DNA of 52,986 nucleotides from Caldithrix abyssi DSM 13497 (GTDB taxonomy: Bacteria > Electryoneota > AABM5-125-24 > Hatepunaeales > Hatepunaeaceae): the NCBI GenBank assembly GCA_945865405.1, contig CAMBDS010000018.1, positions 1 through 52,986 of the forward strand, written 5' to 3'. The notes under the pieces are model-generated. The model was not told the origin of the DNA. It searched no databases and was given only the letters and a program-made list of their open reading frames with translations. Below are positions 41,121 through 49,799 of the stretch, piece after piece (the first letter of the stretch is position 1; every line of letters starts with the position of its first letter). Both the position numbers and the translations under genes were made by a program.

Positions 41121-43313
41121 CTATTTGACTAGAAACGGAAGTTTCTTCTCCGTAAGCAATTCGCCAAAATGATTTTCGTTCCTGCGTGAAGTCAATGGCG
41201 CATCTTCGTGGTCAGGTGGGAAGAAGCTCATGGAAATATCATCGACATTCGCATACAGTATCGATGCTCCAGCGCCAGAAAACGCAAGACATCTCGTTCG
41301 GTCTACGCTCAACTGGATTGTGTCTTGCATAGCAAAATTATTGGCGATTACCTGATCGTCCAGACTGATGTTGTAGCTATTCGAATCGCAGTTGAACTCG
41401 ACAACAATATGCATCCACTGGTTTGCGGTCCAATTACCATCCGCACGCCCGAATGATCCACGCCCGTTTATGCAGGCAATAGTCCTATCCGGTTGGAATT
41501 GCATCGTGAACATGTATACCCCGGTCGCACCACCCATTGCTTGAATGCCAAAGTAGCCTTCGGGTGCTAACTTGATCCATGTCTCAAAAATTCCTTTGCG
41601 GATTCGACGGTGAGTCATCGACGCAATGGCATAAGAATTCACGTCAGCACTTCCGTCACTGAATTGGAGTGACTTGGCACCATCGTGGGCGTCAGTATTG
41701 ATTGCTCTGGCAGTAGATGCACCATTCTGTGCAACTTCCCACGGAGCTCCCGGTGGTGCGCCAGTCAAGGTGTTCTCGAATCCATCTTCGAAAACTATCA
41801 ATGACATTGTTTTCCCTGTCGCCACATTCGAATAAGGAGATTGACCTACCTCGTTGTAGCAATAAACGCGATACTCATAGAACGTATCAGGTGTCAGTGA
41901 AGTATCGGTATGAAAGTTGACATTCTCACCGAAGAATGCCACAATTTCGAATTCAGCATCACCACGAATTCGTCTTTCAAGAAAGTAACCCGTCTCGTTA
42001 TTCGCAACGTCGTTCCACGCTACTATGATCTTATCGATATCGAGCGTATTGGCAGTGAGGCTGATCGGACCTGCGGGCGGCCCATTGGGGAGCGTCACCT
42101 CTGCCTCGTTAGAGTAAGCTGATACACCCGCGTCATTGCTCGCCTGGATGCGGTAGATATAGGTAGTGTTTTGCAAAACGTTTTCATCAAAGTAAAGCAT
42201 CGTGTCAGGCGCAGTTTCTCTAATTCGCGACCAGTTTGGGTTGGTTGAAAGCCGACGTTCAATAAAGAAATCTGTCTCGTTTCGCGAATTATCTGACCAT
42301 GTCAGGTTAACGCCTTGCCAATCAGGAGCTATGGCGACAAGATTGGAAGGTGCCGCAGGTACGCCCGGTACTTCAATCGAAACAATGTTCGAGTACTCTG
42401 AGGATCCATGCACGTTGTAAGCGCAGACCTTGAAGAAATAGACTGTCTCTGCATCCAAACCACGAATCACGATATGATCATTATCAGCAAGTCCCGTATC
42501 GACCGGAGCCCAGCCAAATCCCTCGGAAAGACTCATGTCGATGTAAAACCCATCTTCGTTGCCTGAATTGTCAAACCAGGTAAGCGAGACAGCGTTCGGC
42601 CTTCCAGAACTTGTAGTAGCCAAAAGTTCTGTCGGAGGATTTGGGGTCAGGACTGTCGTCTCAACTTGCTGGGTCGCACTCCAAACCGACCCTACAGTGT
42701 CCTTTGCTGCTCTCACTCGGAATTGGTAGATCGTCCTTGGAGTTAGTCCTTCTGCCGTAAATCCTGCTACGTTAGCCCCAAGATCGCCAATACGCCCGAA
42801 TTCGGCAGCTCCACGAATTTTCATATCTACCTGATATCCAGTCTCGACTGAACTTTCATCGATCCAGGTCAAGTCGATACTCGTCGTAGATGCTCGCTGG
42901 CCACGGAAGCCAATAGGAGCTTTAAGCGGCACAGCGACCGGTAACACGTTGCTTGGCGATATCGTCCCGCCATTAAATGCGACTACTTTATAGTCAAACG
43001 CGCTTCCCTCAGTCAAACCGGTATCGGTGAAGGTTGTCGTATTTGATGCAAGATCGGGCATTCTGGTATAGTTATTTGCTCCGGCTGGCGCACGCTCGAC
43101 ACGGAAACCCGATTCATTGGGGCTGTTGTCAACCCAGTTCAGGCGAAGAGAAGAGGTCGAAAGAATTGTCGCTCGTAAGCCGGAAGGGCTCGGCACGTTC
43201 GGCGCAACCGGCGTTTTGTCGTCCGAACTACAGCCGACGAAGATAAGTGCCGCCGTAAGCAGCGTGAGATTCGTTAGGCGTGGCAATATTGTCTCCGAAG
43301 AAAATTTATGCAT
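41121..43313 (-). CDS. Lipoprotein with five fibronectin type III domains and a C-terminal lectin-like domain
   Basis: 730 residues with a lipobox (ALIFVGC, then SSDDK, whose Asp at +4 would not block outer-membrane sorting). Five FN3 modules of about 90 residues follow, each with the motif 'L-W-x-D-N/E-S-x-N/V-E-x-G' (LNWVDNSPNESGFRVER; LTWSDNSRNETDFFIER; VAWNDVANNETGYFLER). From about residue 505 a jelly-roll laminin G-like domain begins (FEDGFEN...PWEVAQNG, KSLQFSDGSAD, FETWIKLA, WMHIVVEFN). Probably a surface glycan- or protein-binding lipoprotein. No sorting domain is present, unlike the secreted proteins at 3499 and 29119. Confidence 0.85.
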   Translation of the reverse strand: MHKFSSETILPRLTNLTLLTAALIFVGCSSDDKTPVAPNVPSPSGLRATILSTSSLRLNWVDNSPNESGFRVERAPAGANNYTRMPDLASNTTTFTDTGLTEGSAFDYKVVAFNGGTISPSNVLPVAVPLKAPIGFRGQRASTTSIDLTWIDESSVETGYQVDMKIRGAAEFGRIGDLGANVAGFTAEGLTPRTIYQFRVRAAKDTVGSVWSATQQVETTVLTPNPPTELLATTSSGRPNAVSLTWFDNSGNEDGFYIDMSLSEGFGWAPVDTGLADNDHIVIRGLDAETVYFFKVCAYNVHGSSEYSNIVSIEVPGVPAAPSNLVAIAPDWQGVNLTWSDNSRNETDFFIERRLSTNPNWSRIRETAPDTMLYFDENVLQNTTYIYRIQASNDAGVSAYSNEAEVTLPNGPPAGPISLTANTLDIDKIIVAWNDVANNETGYFLERRIRGDAEFEIVAFFGENVNFHTDTSLTPDTFYEYRVYCYNEVGQSPYSNVATGKTMSLIVFEDGFENTLTGAPPGAPWEVAQNGASTARAINTDAHDGAKSLQFSDGSADVNSYAIASMTHRRIRKGIFETWIKLAPEGYFGIQAMGGATGVYMFTMQFQPDRTIACINGRGSFGRADGNWTANQWMHIVVEFNCDSNSYNISLDDQVIANNFAMQDTIQLSVDRTRCLAFSGAGASILYANVDDISMSFFPPDHEDAPLTSRRNENHFGELLTEKKLPFLVK

Positions 43314-43413
43314 TATTGGCAGGGTGGACGAAAGATTGAATTCACAATCCTGACCGAAACCCTTTTCACCCGTTTAGACTAATAATATAGTGATTGAGGT
43401 CGTAACTTACAAG

Positions 43414-43450
43414 AAAAAAACCGGACAATAAACAGAAAACTTTGTCCGGT
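43414..43450 (-). terminator. Intrinsic terminator of the cytochrome oxidase operon
   Basis: Minus strand: ACCGGACA (43450-43443), 15-nt loop, TGTCCGGT (43427-43420), running into seven T (43420-43414). It lies about 255 bases after the DUF420 stop and would close the actC-to-DUF420 transcript. Confidence 0.82.
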
Positions 43451-43483
43451 AATTAATAAGAGAGGTTTAACAAGTTCCATTTT

Positions 43484-43509
43484 GGGGAGGACAGACATTC
43501 CTGTCTGTC
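43484..43509 (+). repeat. Dispersed GACAGACA palindrome, copy 3
   Basis: GGGGAG then GACAGACATTCCTGTCTGTC; one central base differs from copy 2 and it is identical to copy 4. Confidence 0.88.
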
Positions 43510-43580
43510 TCCTTCCGTTGCCCCACGTTTCAATCGTTGTGTAACGCGAGGGCAAAATCAGAGGATCAAAGTCAAATAAT

Positions 43581-43608
43581 TTCCATCCCCGCGCAAGCGG
43601 GGATCCAG
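43581..43608 (+). repeat. CCCCGCG repeat unit
   Basis: Core ATCCCCGCGCAAGCGGGGAT, flanked by TTCC and CCAG as in the unit at 15058-15086. Confidence 0.82.
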
Positions 43609-43705
43609 ATTCAACTATCTCCTTCAGTTCCCGCTACCTTTCAAGCACAACGTAACGTGGAAGCAGACAAAGCCTCTGGAGAACGGGGCTCCCTACCCGT
43701 CCCTG

Positions 43706-44149
43706 TCATCCTGCCTTCGCTCCCGCAAAATGATACAACATCAGATAGACAACCACTCCCGTAACCGAAACAAACATCCAGACAGGCCAAAGCCACTTCG
43801 TGATTGCAGTATGCCGCCTGAAGTTCTTCTTGTAAGCAAAGATCACCGCCGCAACAATAAAAGGCACCATCAACCCTGCTAATATCGTGTGCGGGATCAA
43901 TATCGCAAAATAGACCATCCTCGTCCAATCATGAATCGGGTATCGAACCGAGCCAACTCCAGCATGATACGTCAGATAGCTCGTCAAAAATACTATCGAT
44001 ACCCCAATCGCAGCAAGCATGTACCGCTTATGTAAATCCGGGCGACGATTTTTGATATGACGGTATGCGACGTAAAGCAACAGACACGATATCGAATTCA
44101 GTAACGCGTTGACCGTTGGCAGCATTTCGAGCATCGAGCGCGGGAGCAT
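43706..44149 (-). CDS. DUF420 membrane protein
   Basis: 147 residues, four membrane helices (PTVNALLNSISCLLLYVAYR; YMLAAIGVSIVFLTSYLTYH; FAILIPHTILAGLMVPFIVA; LWPVWMFVSVTGVVVYLMLY). Conserved polar residues RPDLHKRYM, TYHAGVG, PHTILA and the RRHTAITKWLWPVW block mark DUF420, a family encoded with haem-copper oxidases and related to CtaM/assembly factors. Three bases after the SCO gene; last gene of the operon. Confidence 0.88.
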   Translation of the reverse strand: MLPRSMLEMLPTVNALLNSISCLLLYVAYRHIKNRRPDLHKRYMLAAIGVSIVFLTSYLTYHAGVGSVRYPIHDWTRMVYFAILIPHTILAGLMVPFIVAAVIFAYKKNFRRHTAITKWLWPVWMFVSVTGVVVYLMLYHFAGAKAG

Positions 44150-44152
44150 GAT

Positions 44153-44740
44153 CTACCCCTCCTTGCTGCGGAGTAACCTGCCAATATCCTTCACCAAAGT
44201 CTTCATCCATTCCGGATCGGTACTCTCGTAATAGCCCCGGATCTGACCTTTCTTATCGACAAGAACGAAGCGGGTCGAATGTTCGGCAGGCCACGTTGAA
44301 GCAGGAAGCTTGAACCCCTTCTCCGAAAGCGCCACAATCGAATCACCATCCCCGGTCGCAAAATTCCATTTGCCCGGAATAGCTCCGATAGAGGCTCCAT
44401 ATTCTGTCAATGTTTTGGGGGAGTCGTTGGTCGGATCGACCGAGATGGAGAGGAATCGAATGTTCGGTGAGTCGGCAAACTTCGTCTGAAGTTTGCCCAT
44501 TTCCAGCGCCATCATCGGACAAGGCCCCATACAACGCGTAAAGACAAAATCGACCAGAGTAGCAGTTTCGGTGAGATCTTTCAAGGAGAATGGCGCGCCG
44601 TCCTGATCGATCAGATGGAAGTCTGGCAGCTTCGACATGATCGGCAGCGGCGTCCCGCTTACCCAGACGGAAATCTGTATCGTCGCCGCCGCTAATGCCA
44701 GCCCCACCAGTATTGCCAACAGGGCTGTTTTGCCATTCAT
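44153..44740 (-). CDS. SCO1/SenC copper chaperone (second copy)
   Basis: 195 residues. N-terminal membrane anchor (LLAILVGLALAAATIQISV), then a thioredoxin-like SCO domain with the copper motif FTRCMGPCPMM (CxxxC) and the distal His in STWPAEHSTRFVLVD. It inserts copper into the CuA site of oxidase subunit II. It differs clearly from the SCO protein at 48894, so the operon has two specialised copies. Confidence 0.92.
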   Translation of the reverse strand: MNGKTALLAILVGLALAAATIQISVWVSGTPLPIMSKLPDFHLIDQDGAPFSLKDLTETATLVDFVFTRCMGPCPMMALEMGKLQTKFADSPNIRFLSISVDPTNDSPKTLTEYGASIGAIPGKWNFATGDGDSIVALSEKGFKLPASTWPAEHSTRFVLVDKKGQIRGYYESTDPEWMKTLVKDIGRLLRSKEG

Positions 44741-44800
44741 AGTGAACTCGTGCCTGTATCTAGGTTATTGGTGTGCTGACCGTAGTCAACACAATATTTC

Positions 44801-44821
44801 TTACTTCGTACTTCTTACTTC
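44801..44821. repeat. Heptamer repeat TTACTTC/GTACTTC x3
   Basis: Read with the oxidase subunit IV gene, GAAGTAA-GAAGTAC-GAAGTAA starts one base after its TGA (44825-44823). Confidence 0.82.
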
Positions 44822-44822
44822 C

Positions 44823-45377
44823 TCAGTGACCGCTTTTCGGAGATTCAACTCCAGTAGCCACATGTCCTGTATCTTTAGCACCCCCGCTATCATTTCCAGT
44901 TCCTTCATGCCCGGTTGCTTTAGCTCCTGAGCTGTCATCTCCGCTCGTTACACTCTCAGTCGCTTTGTCAGTAGCACCCTCATGACCACTCGCCCCATGT
45001 GCCGGCGCGACCCGCAGGCTGTCATACATGTTGGAGTTCGCCTTGATTGGCATTCCAACTTCCTGATAAATATCACCTCGCCGAAGTGTATCGAACAGCG
45101 TGATGCTGATGAAAATCCCCAAAAACGCGAGTGACGAGACAAAGATAACCGCAAAAAGCTTATTGTCGTACTTGAGATGCATGAAGAATAAGCCAACCAG
45201 TATCGCCTTGAACACCGCTATCGCCAGCGCGACAAGCAGGTTGAAAGGCCCAAGATGCACCTGAGCGACCGCAACGGTTACTAAGGTCATGAAAATCAGT
45301 GTCCCGCCGATCCCAAGATAAACCTTTAGTGGCAGGATATGAGCGTGATGTGAGTATTTATCCGTCAATTGGCTCAC
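44823..45377 (-). CDS. Cytochrome c oxidase subunit IV with long Gly/Asp/His-rich tail
   Basis: 184 residues from GTG 45377 (GTGA overlap with subunit III). Three membrane helices in residues 15-100 (YLGIGGTLIFMTLVTVAVA; LLVALAIAVFKAILVGLFFM; AVIFVSSLAFLGIFISI) match caa3-type subunit IV. After about residue 125 an unusual low-complexity tail begins, with ASGHEGATDKATE and repeats of 'GAKxTGHxGTG'; this is absent from ordinary subunit IV and probably faces the periplasm or cytoplasm as a disordered, possibly metal-binding, tail. Confidence 0.85.
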   Translation of the reverse strand: MSQLTDKYSHHAHILPLKVYLGIGGTLIFMTLVTVAVAQVHLGPFNLLVALAIAVFKAILVGLFFMHLKYDNKLFAVIFVSSLAFLGIFISITLFDTLRRGDIYQEVGMPIKANSNMYDSLRVAPAHGASGHEGATDKATESVTSGDDSSGAKATGHEGTGNDSGGAKDTGHVATGVESPKSGH

Positions 45378-46036
45378 CCGATCAAGTAAAACAGCGGGAA
45401 CAGGAAGATCCAGACCATATCGACCAAATGCCAGTAAAGCCCGGTCACTTCGACGGGAGTGTAATAAGCAGGTCCAAAATGCCCTTTCTTCGCCCTCATT
45501 ATCAACCAGATGATAACCCCCATCCCGACCAATACGTGAATTCCGTGCAATCCCGTCATCAGAAAGTAAATGCTGAAGAATATGTGGGGATTTGTGCCTT
45601 CGATTCCTGTGAAAGTATAGAACTTACCGGGAAGCTGCCCAACATGAAATTTATGGGAATATTCGAAGTACTTGATAACCATGAACGTTGCCGCGCACAT
45701 TAACGTCACTACAAGTAGCATCACCCCTTGCTTCTGCTGATTGAGTTGGAACGACCGGATCGACATTGCCATCGTTATCGAGCTGACAATAAGGACGATC
45801 GTGTTCAATCCACCCATGCGCCAGTCGAGTGCCGTATGAGCGTTGATAAACATATCCGGATGCCATGCGCGATAAATCGCGTAGGCACAAAATAGCCCGC
45901 CAAAGAAGAGGATTTCGGTTAGCAGGAAGACCCACATACCGAGCTTGGCTGACTCCTGTTGCTGTTCGGCATCGGTGAAATGGTGTTGAAACCATTCCGG
46001 TGGATGCGCCCCTTTATGTTCTTGATTATTAGACAA
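45374..46036 (-). CDS. Cytochrome c oxidase subunit III
   Basis: 220 residues from TTG 46036. Helices and motifs of CtaE: AKLGMWVFLLTEILFFGGLF, WRMGGLNTIVLIVSSITMA, FSIYFLMTGLHGIHVLVGMG and YWHLVDMVWIFLFPLFYL. It lacks the first two helices, as do caa3-type subunit III proteins. A non-catalytic core subunit that stabilises subunit I. Confidence 0.93.
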   Translation of the reverse strand: MSNNQEHKGAHPPEWFQHHFTDAEQQQESAKLGMWVFLLTEILFFGGLFCAYAIYRAWHPDMFINAHTALDWRMGGLNTIVLIVSSITMAMSIRSFQLNQQKQGVMLLVVTLMCAATFMVIKYFEYSHKFHVGQLPGKFYTFTGIEGTNPHIFFSIYFLMTGLHGIHVLVGMGVIIWLIMRAKKGHFGPAYYTPVEVTGLYWHLVDMVWIFLFPLFYLIG

Positions 46037-46060
46037 TTTTACTTTTCAATATTCGCTCTT

Positions 46061-46155
46061 GGAGAGCGGGATTTCAGCCCGCTCATCTATCGGAGTGCGC
46101 AAGCTTGCTTGCGCTTCCTCTATCACTTCTTGGAGTGCGACTTTTCACCCCACTC
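46061..46155. repeat. Three successive palindromes between subunits III and I
   Basis: GAGCGGG-ATTTCAG-CCCGCTC (46064-46084), GCGCAAG-CTTG-CTTGCGC (46097-46114) and a decayed GAGTG...CACTC (46133-46155). Each is preceded by GGAG and the first two are followed by ATCTATC or CTCTATC, so they look like tandem copies of one unit with different arms. Confidence 0.7.
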
Positions 46156-46163
46156 TTAACTAC

Positions 46164-47783
46164 CTACACCCTCGGCTTATTGAAGTCATACGGCCCGCCT
46201 GTCACTACCGGCTGATTCTCAAAATTATGCGGGTGCGGTGGCGAGGTCGTCTCCCACTCCAGCGTCGAAGCTCCCCACGGATTGGGCCCGACTATCGTCC
46301 CCCTCCTGAGCGACGCAATCAGATAGATTGCAATGATAAACAAACCGGTTCCGAGGATCATCGCCCCTACCGTCGAGATCCCGTGAATCCTTTGGAACTG
46401 AGGCAGATAGTCCCAGTACCGTCTCGGCATACCTTGCGAACCCATGATGAACTGGCTGAAGAACGTCACGTTAAACCCGACGAACACCAGTATAAAGCCC
46501 ACCACTCCCCAAAACTGGCTGTACATTCGCCCGAACATCTTGGGCCACCAGTAATGAATCCCTCCGATCAACGCTATCACCGTCCCGCCCATCATCACGT
46601 AATGGAAATGCGCAACAATGAAATAAGTATCGTGAAGGTGAATATCGACAGATAGCGTCCCGAGGAACAACCCCGTTAACCCTCCAATCGCGAACAGGAA
46701 GAGAAATCCGAGTGCGTATAGCATCGGCACTTCAAGCGATATTCGCCCCTTATAGAGCGTTGCCGTCCAGTTGAAAACCTTGATTGCCGATGGAATTGCA
46801 ACAAAGAACGTCAGGAAGCTGAAAATAGCCGACGCCAATTCCGACTGACCGCTTGTGAACATGTGATGTCCCCAGACAAGGAACCCAAGAAGCGCAATCG
46901 CCAGCGACGATCCAGCTACAAACTTATACCCGACGATCTCCCGCTTGCTGAAAGCCGCAATTAGCTCACTGATAATCCCCATTCCCGGCAGAATCATGAT
47001 ATAGACGGCCGGATGTGAGTAGAACCAGAAGAAATGCTGGAACAATACTGGGTCACCACCCATCGCAGGATCGAAAATTCCGACCCCAAGCGTACGCTCC
47101 ATTATCAGAAGCGCCAACGTTATCGCCAATACCGGCGTCGCAAGAACCTGTATCAGTGCCGTCCCATAAAGCGCCCAGACCATCAACGGCAACCGATCCC
47201 ACGTCATGCCGGGGGCGCGAAGCTTATGGATCGTAACGATAAAGTTCATGCCGGTGAAGATCGACGAGAACCCAAGGATAAACGCGCCAGTCGTGATGCT
47301 TATGACAGCGGTATTCGAACTTGTCGAGTACGGCGTATAGAACGTCCAACCCGTATCAACGCCTCCGGTCACCAATGCATACAGCGCGAATAACGATCCA
47401 GCTACATAAATGTACCAGCTCGCCAGATTAAGTCTTGGGAACGCCACATCTTTCGCGCCAAGCTGAAGCGGTAGCACGAAATTCCCCAACGCCGCCGGGA
47501 TCGACGGTATGATAAACAGAAAAACCATCACTGCGCCGTGCAGCGTGAACAGCTTGTTGTAGGTGTCAGGGCCGACCAACTGCTGTCCGGGGAAGAACAG
47601 CTCCAACCGGAGCAACAATGCGAACACTCCACCAAGGAAAAACGCGATGGTAATTCCTATTAAGTAGAGTATCCCTATCCGCTTGTGATCGAGTGTACTA
47701 AGCCACGACCAAAGTCCTTTTTCGCTGGAGAGATAATTCGGTGAAGGCAGTCCGTTATCATCGACAGCAGGTGAGTAGCTCAA
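46164..47783 (-). CDS. Cytochrome c oxidase subunit I (caa3 type)
   Basis: 539 residues from TTG 47783, with GGGGG eight bases upstream and the subunit II TAA one base before; the frame from 47816 would overlap subunit II. Twelve or more helices. Metal ligands: [15 protein letters not shown] (haem a), [17 protein letters not shown] with the His-Tyr cross-link and CuB ligand, HHMFTSG (CuB pair), and [17 protein letters not shown] (haem a3 and a). This is an A-type oxygen-reducing proton pump. Confidence 0.96.
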   Translation of the reverse strand: MSYSPAVDDNGLPSPNYLSSEKGLWSWLSTLDHKRIGILYLIGITIAFFLGGVFALLLRLELFFPGQQLVGPDTYNKLFTLHGAVMVFLFIIPSIPAALGNFVLPLQLGAKDVAFPRLNLASWYIYVAGSLFALYALVTGGVDTGWTFYTPYSTSSNTAVISITTGAFILGFSSIFTGMNFIVTIHKLRAPGMTWDRLPLMVWALYGTALIQVLATPVLAITLALLIMERTLGVGIFDPAMGGDPVLFQHFFWFYSHPAVYIMILPGMGIISELIAAFSKREIVGYKFVAGSSLAIALLGFLVWGHHMFTSGQSELASAIFSFLTFFVAIPSAIKVFNWTATLYKGRISLEVPMLYALGFLFLFAIGGLTGLFLGTLSVDIHLHDTYFIVAHFHYVMMGGTVIALIGGIHYWWPKMFGRMYSQFWGVVGFILVFVGFNVTFFSQFIMGSQGMPRRYWDYLPQFQRIHGISTVGAMILGTGLFIIAIYLIASLRRGTIVGPNPWGASTLEWETTSPPHPHNFENQPVVTGGPYDFNKPRV

Positions 47784-47784
47784 T

Positions 47785-48738
47785 TTATTTCCCCCCCAAC
47801 GACTGAATATAGGCAACTAATGCGTCTATTTCCTTATCTTTCAATATCCCCTGGAACGTCGGCATGATCGGCTGGAACCCGGCAACGACTTTGGCAGAAG
47901 GCACAAGGATCGATTCCCTGATATAGTTCTCATCGACCGTCACGCTGCTCCCGTTGGCAAGCTTGACCTCGTGTCCAAATATACCTTGAAAAGTCGGCCC
48001 GTTAGATGACGATCCGTCGATCGTGTGGCACGTCGCGCAAGCTTTTAGCTGAAAAAGCTTCTCCCCATACTGCACCGGCGTCAGTCCCTTGCCCAAATCG
48101 GAGGCACTCTCTAACCAAACCTTATAGTCCTGTTCACTCACAATCCGCACCTTGCCGATCATCTGTGAGTGCTTCGACCCGCAATACTCAGCGCAAAAGA
48201 GGTCATAGACCCCAATCTGATTTGCTTCGAACCAGCTAACCCCATACCGGTTCGGCAATACGTCCTTCTTGATCCGGAATGCCGGAACAAAAAACGCATG
48301 AATGACGTCCTTCGATGACATCAACAATCTCACTGGCCTCCCGACCGGCGCGACCATCTCATTGACGGTACTTGCCCCTTCTGGATAGTCAAACGACCAG
48401 AACCACTTCTGCCCGGTCACCTTCACCTGCATCGCCTCGGCAGGCACAATGCTAAGCCTCAAATACCCCCGGAATCCCCAAAAGAAGAGAACCATCACGA
48501 TTGCTGTCGGGATGATGATCCACGTCGCCTCAAGAAGGCGGCTATGGCCAACAAATGGCATCGGATCGTTCTCATTTTCAGCAGTCTTGCGATACTTGAT
48601 CGTGAAATAGGTCGCCAAACTGACGATCAGTAAAAAGAAGAACGTCGTGAGGTAGAAAATCACATAGAAGAGAAGATCGATCTCTCCAGCAATCGTCGAA
48701 CTTGGCGTCGGTAGCCAGAATGTGGCTGTTGTGTCCAT
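47785..48738 (-). CDS. Cytochrome c oxidase subunit II fused to cytochrome c
   Basis: 317 residues. Two N-terminal helices, cupredoxin domain with the CuA motif [12 protein letters not shown], and a C-terminal cytochrome c domain with [19 protein letters not shown] and a Met ligand (PIMPTF). The fused haem makes this a caa3 oxidase, taking electrons from a cytochrome c domain; the ActE/ActA haems of the upstream complex are the obvious donors. Confidence 0.96.
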   Translation of the reverse strand: MDTTATFWLPTPSSTIAGEIDLLFYVIFYLTTFFFLLIVSLATYFTIKYRKTAENENDPMPFVGHSRLLEATWIIIPTAIVMVLFFWGFRGYLRLSIVPAEAMQVKVTGQKWFWSFDYPEGASTVNEMVAPVGRPVRLLMSSKDVIHAFFVPAFRIKKDVLPNRYGVSWFEANQIGVYDLFCAEYCGSKHSQMIGKVRIVSEQDYKVWLESASDLGKGLTPVQYGEKLFQLKACATCHTIDGSSSNGPTFQGIFGHEVKLANGSSVTVDENYIRESILVPSAKVVAGFQPIMPTFQGILKDKEIDALVAYIQSLGGK

Positions 48739-48830
48739 TCAGTTGATAATTTTTTTAGAGAATTGGATAATAATAGTTGTTGTACAATCTCTTGCGACTA
48801 CCTGCCGGCAGAGTCAAATGCCTATTAACG

Positions 48831-48875
48831 CGACCTTTAGTCTGTCACCTTCAGCGTAGGTCGGGCATCCTGCCC
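48831..48875. repeat. Palindrome fragments: CTTTAGTCTGTCACC and GGGCATCCTGCCC
   Basis: The first (48831-48850) shares CTTTAGTCTGTCACCTT with 28240-28256 but has lost most of its left arm. The second (48863-48875) is the reverse complement of the core of the in-gene palindrome at 31048-31066. Confidence 0.6.
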
Positions 48876-48893
48876 AACAAGTCCCCTGCCCCT

Positions 48894-49739
48894 CTAATCC
48901 TTCGTATCAGCCTCGTCACCGTCCCCCGCATACTTCTGAGCGTCCTTCATCCAAAGTAACCCTAGCAGCACCCCCAGCACCAAAACCGTTATCCCCCCGC
49001 CGATCTTCATCACCTGACCAGCCATCACGACATATCCCTTGGAGCTGGGATCGTAGTGATAACAGTAGAGAAGAATCTTATCAATCGTGTTGCCAATCTT
49101 GCCCTCTGACGCTTCCAATAGCGCCATCCGTACGTCCGAAGGCTTAAACTCGATCCCGTAAAGGTAGCGGCTGATCTTCCCTTCAGACGTCAGGACCACC
49201 AACACCGCCGGGTGAGCATACTCCTTGCGTTCTTCGACGTAAAAGTACCTAAATCCCACTGCGCGGGTCAATTTGCCAATGTTTCCGCTGTCGCCTGTGA
49301 AGAACCGCCAGCCTTCCGGGTTCGATCCAATCGGCAAGCCTCCACCAAAGCGATCCCGCCCCGCCTTGCTTTTCTCTAAGCTCTGCAAAGGATCTATCGA
49401 AACCGTTACCAGCTTGTAATCGACGCCTGCCGCAAATTCGACGTCCTGAATCGCTTTCTGTAGGCCCGTCAACACAAGCGAACATAGCATCGGACAGTCG
49501 GAGTAGTACATGGTAAGGATAACCGGCTTACCACCGGAGATAATCTGTTTGAAGGAGCCTGTGTCGCCAGCGTCCCTGACAAAACTCAAATCCTCCAGCG
49601 GCAGGAAATCGCCAAGGTGTTCGTCGATGCCGATGTTCTGCAATTCCTGCGGATTCATCTCAGTAACTTGTCCTGGCGAACTTTTCGCACCGAGTAGGCT
49701 CACCGCCAACATCATCATAACGATAACTTTGCTCATCAT
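48894..49739 (-). CDS. SCO1/SenC copper chaperone (first copy)
   Basis: 281 residues from ATG 49739 (or 49736), behind GAAGGA. The frame from 49775 is created by a repeat. Signal peptide or anchor (VIVMMMLAVSLLGAK), then a SCO domain with YYSDCPMLCSLVLTG (CxxxC) and distal His in YAHPAVLVVL, and a second C-terminal membrane helix (MKIGGGITVLVLGVLLGLLW). The C-terminal anchor and longer loop distinguish it from the copy at 44153; this form is typical of act-cox clusters. Confidence 0.9.
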   Translation of the reverse strand: MMSKVIVMMMLAVSLLGAKSSPGQVTEMNPQELQNIGIDEHLGDFLPLEDLSFVRDAGDTGSFKQIISGGKPVILTMYYSDCPMLCSLVLTGLQKAIQDVEFAAGVDYKLVTVSIDPLQSLEKSKAGRDRFGGGLPIGSNPEGWRFFTGDSGNIGKLTRAVGFRYFYVEERKEYAHPAVLVVLTSEGKISRYLYGIEFKPSDVRMALLEASEGKIGNTIDKILLYCYHYDPSSKGYVVMAGQVMKIGGGITVLVLGVLLGLLWMKDAQKYAGDGDEADTKD

Positions 49740-49760
49740 TCCTTCATCATGCCTCGTTCT

Positions 49761-49786
49761 GGGGAGGACAGACATTCCTGTCTGTC
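49761..49786 (+). repeat. Dispersed GACAGACA palindrome, copy 4
   Basis: Identical over 26 bases to 43484-43509. It covers the upstream part of the SCO gene and yields a spurious N-terminal extension. Confidence 0.88.
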
Positions 49787-49799
49787 ACCAAATCCTTAT

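Larger units (their letters stand above)
43314..43705. other. 392-bp spacer between DUF420 gene and FN3 lipoprotein
   Basis: Holds, from right to left, a CCCCGCG repeat (43581-43608), a GACAGACA repeat (43484-43509) and the terminator of the oxidase operon (43414-43450), then about 100 bases that should contain the FN3 gene's promoter. No gene is seen. Confidence 0.6.

Noticed and set aside
46059-46655. 198-aa open frame on the plus strand
   Set aside because: Antisense to the conserved end of oxidase subunit I, starting within the palindrome array.
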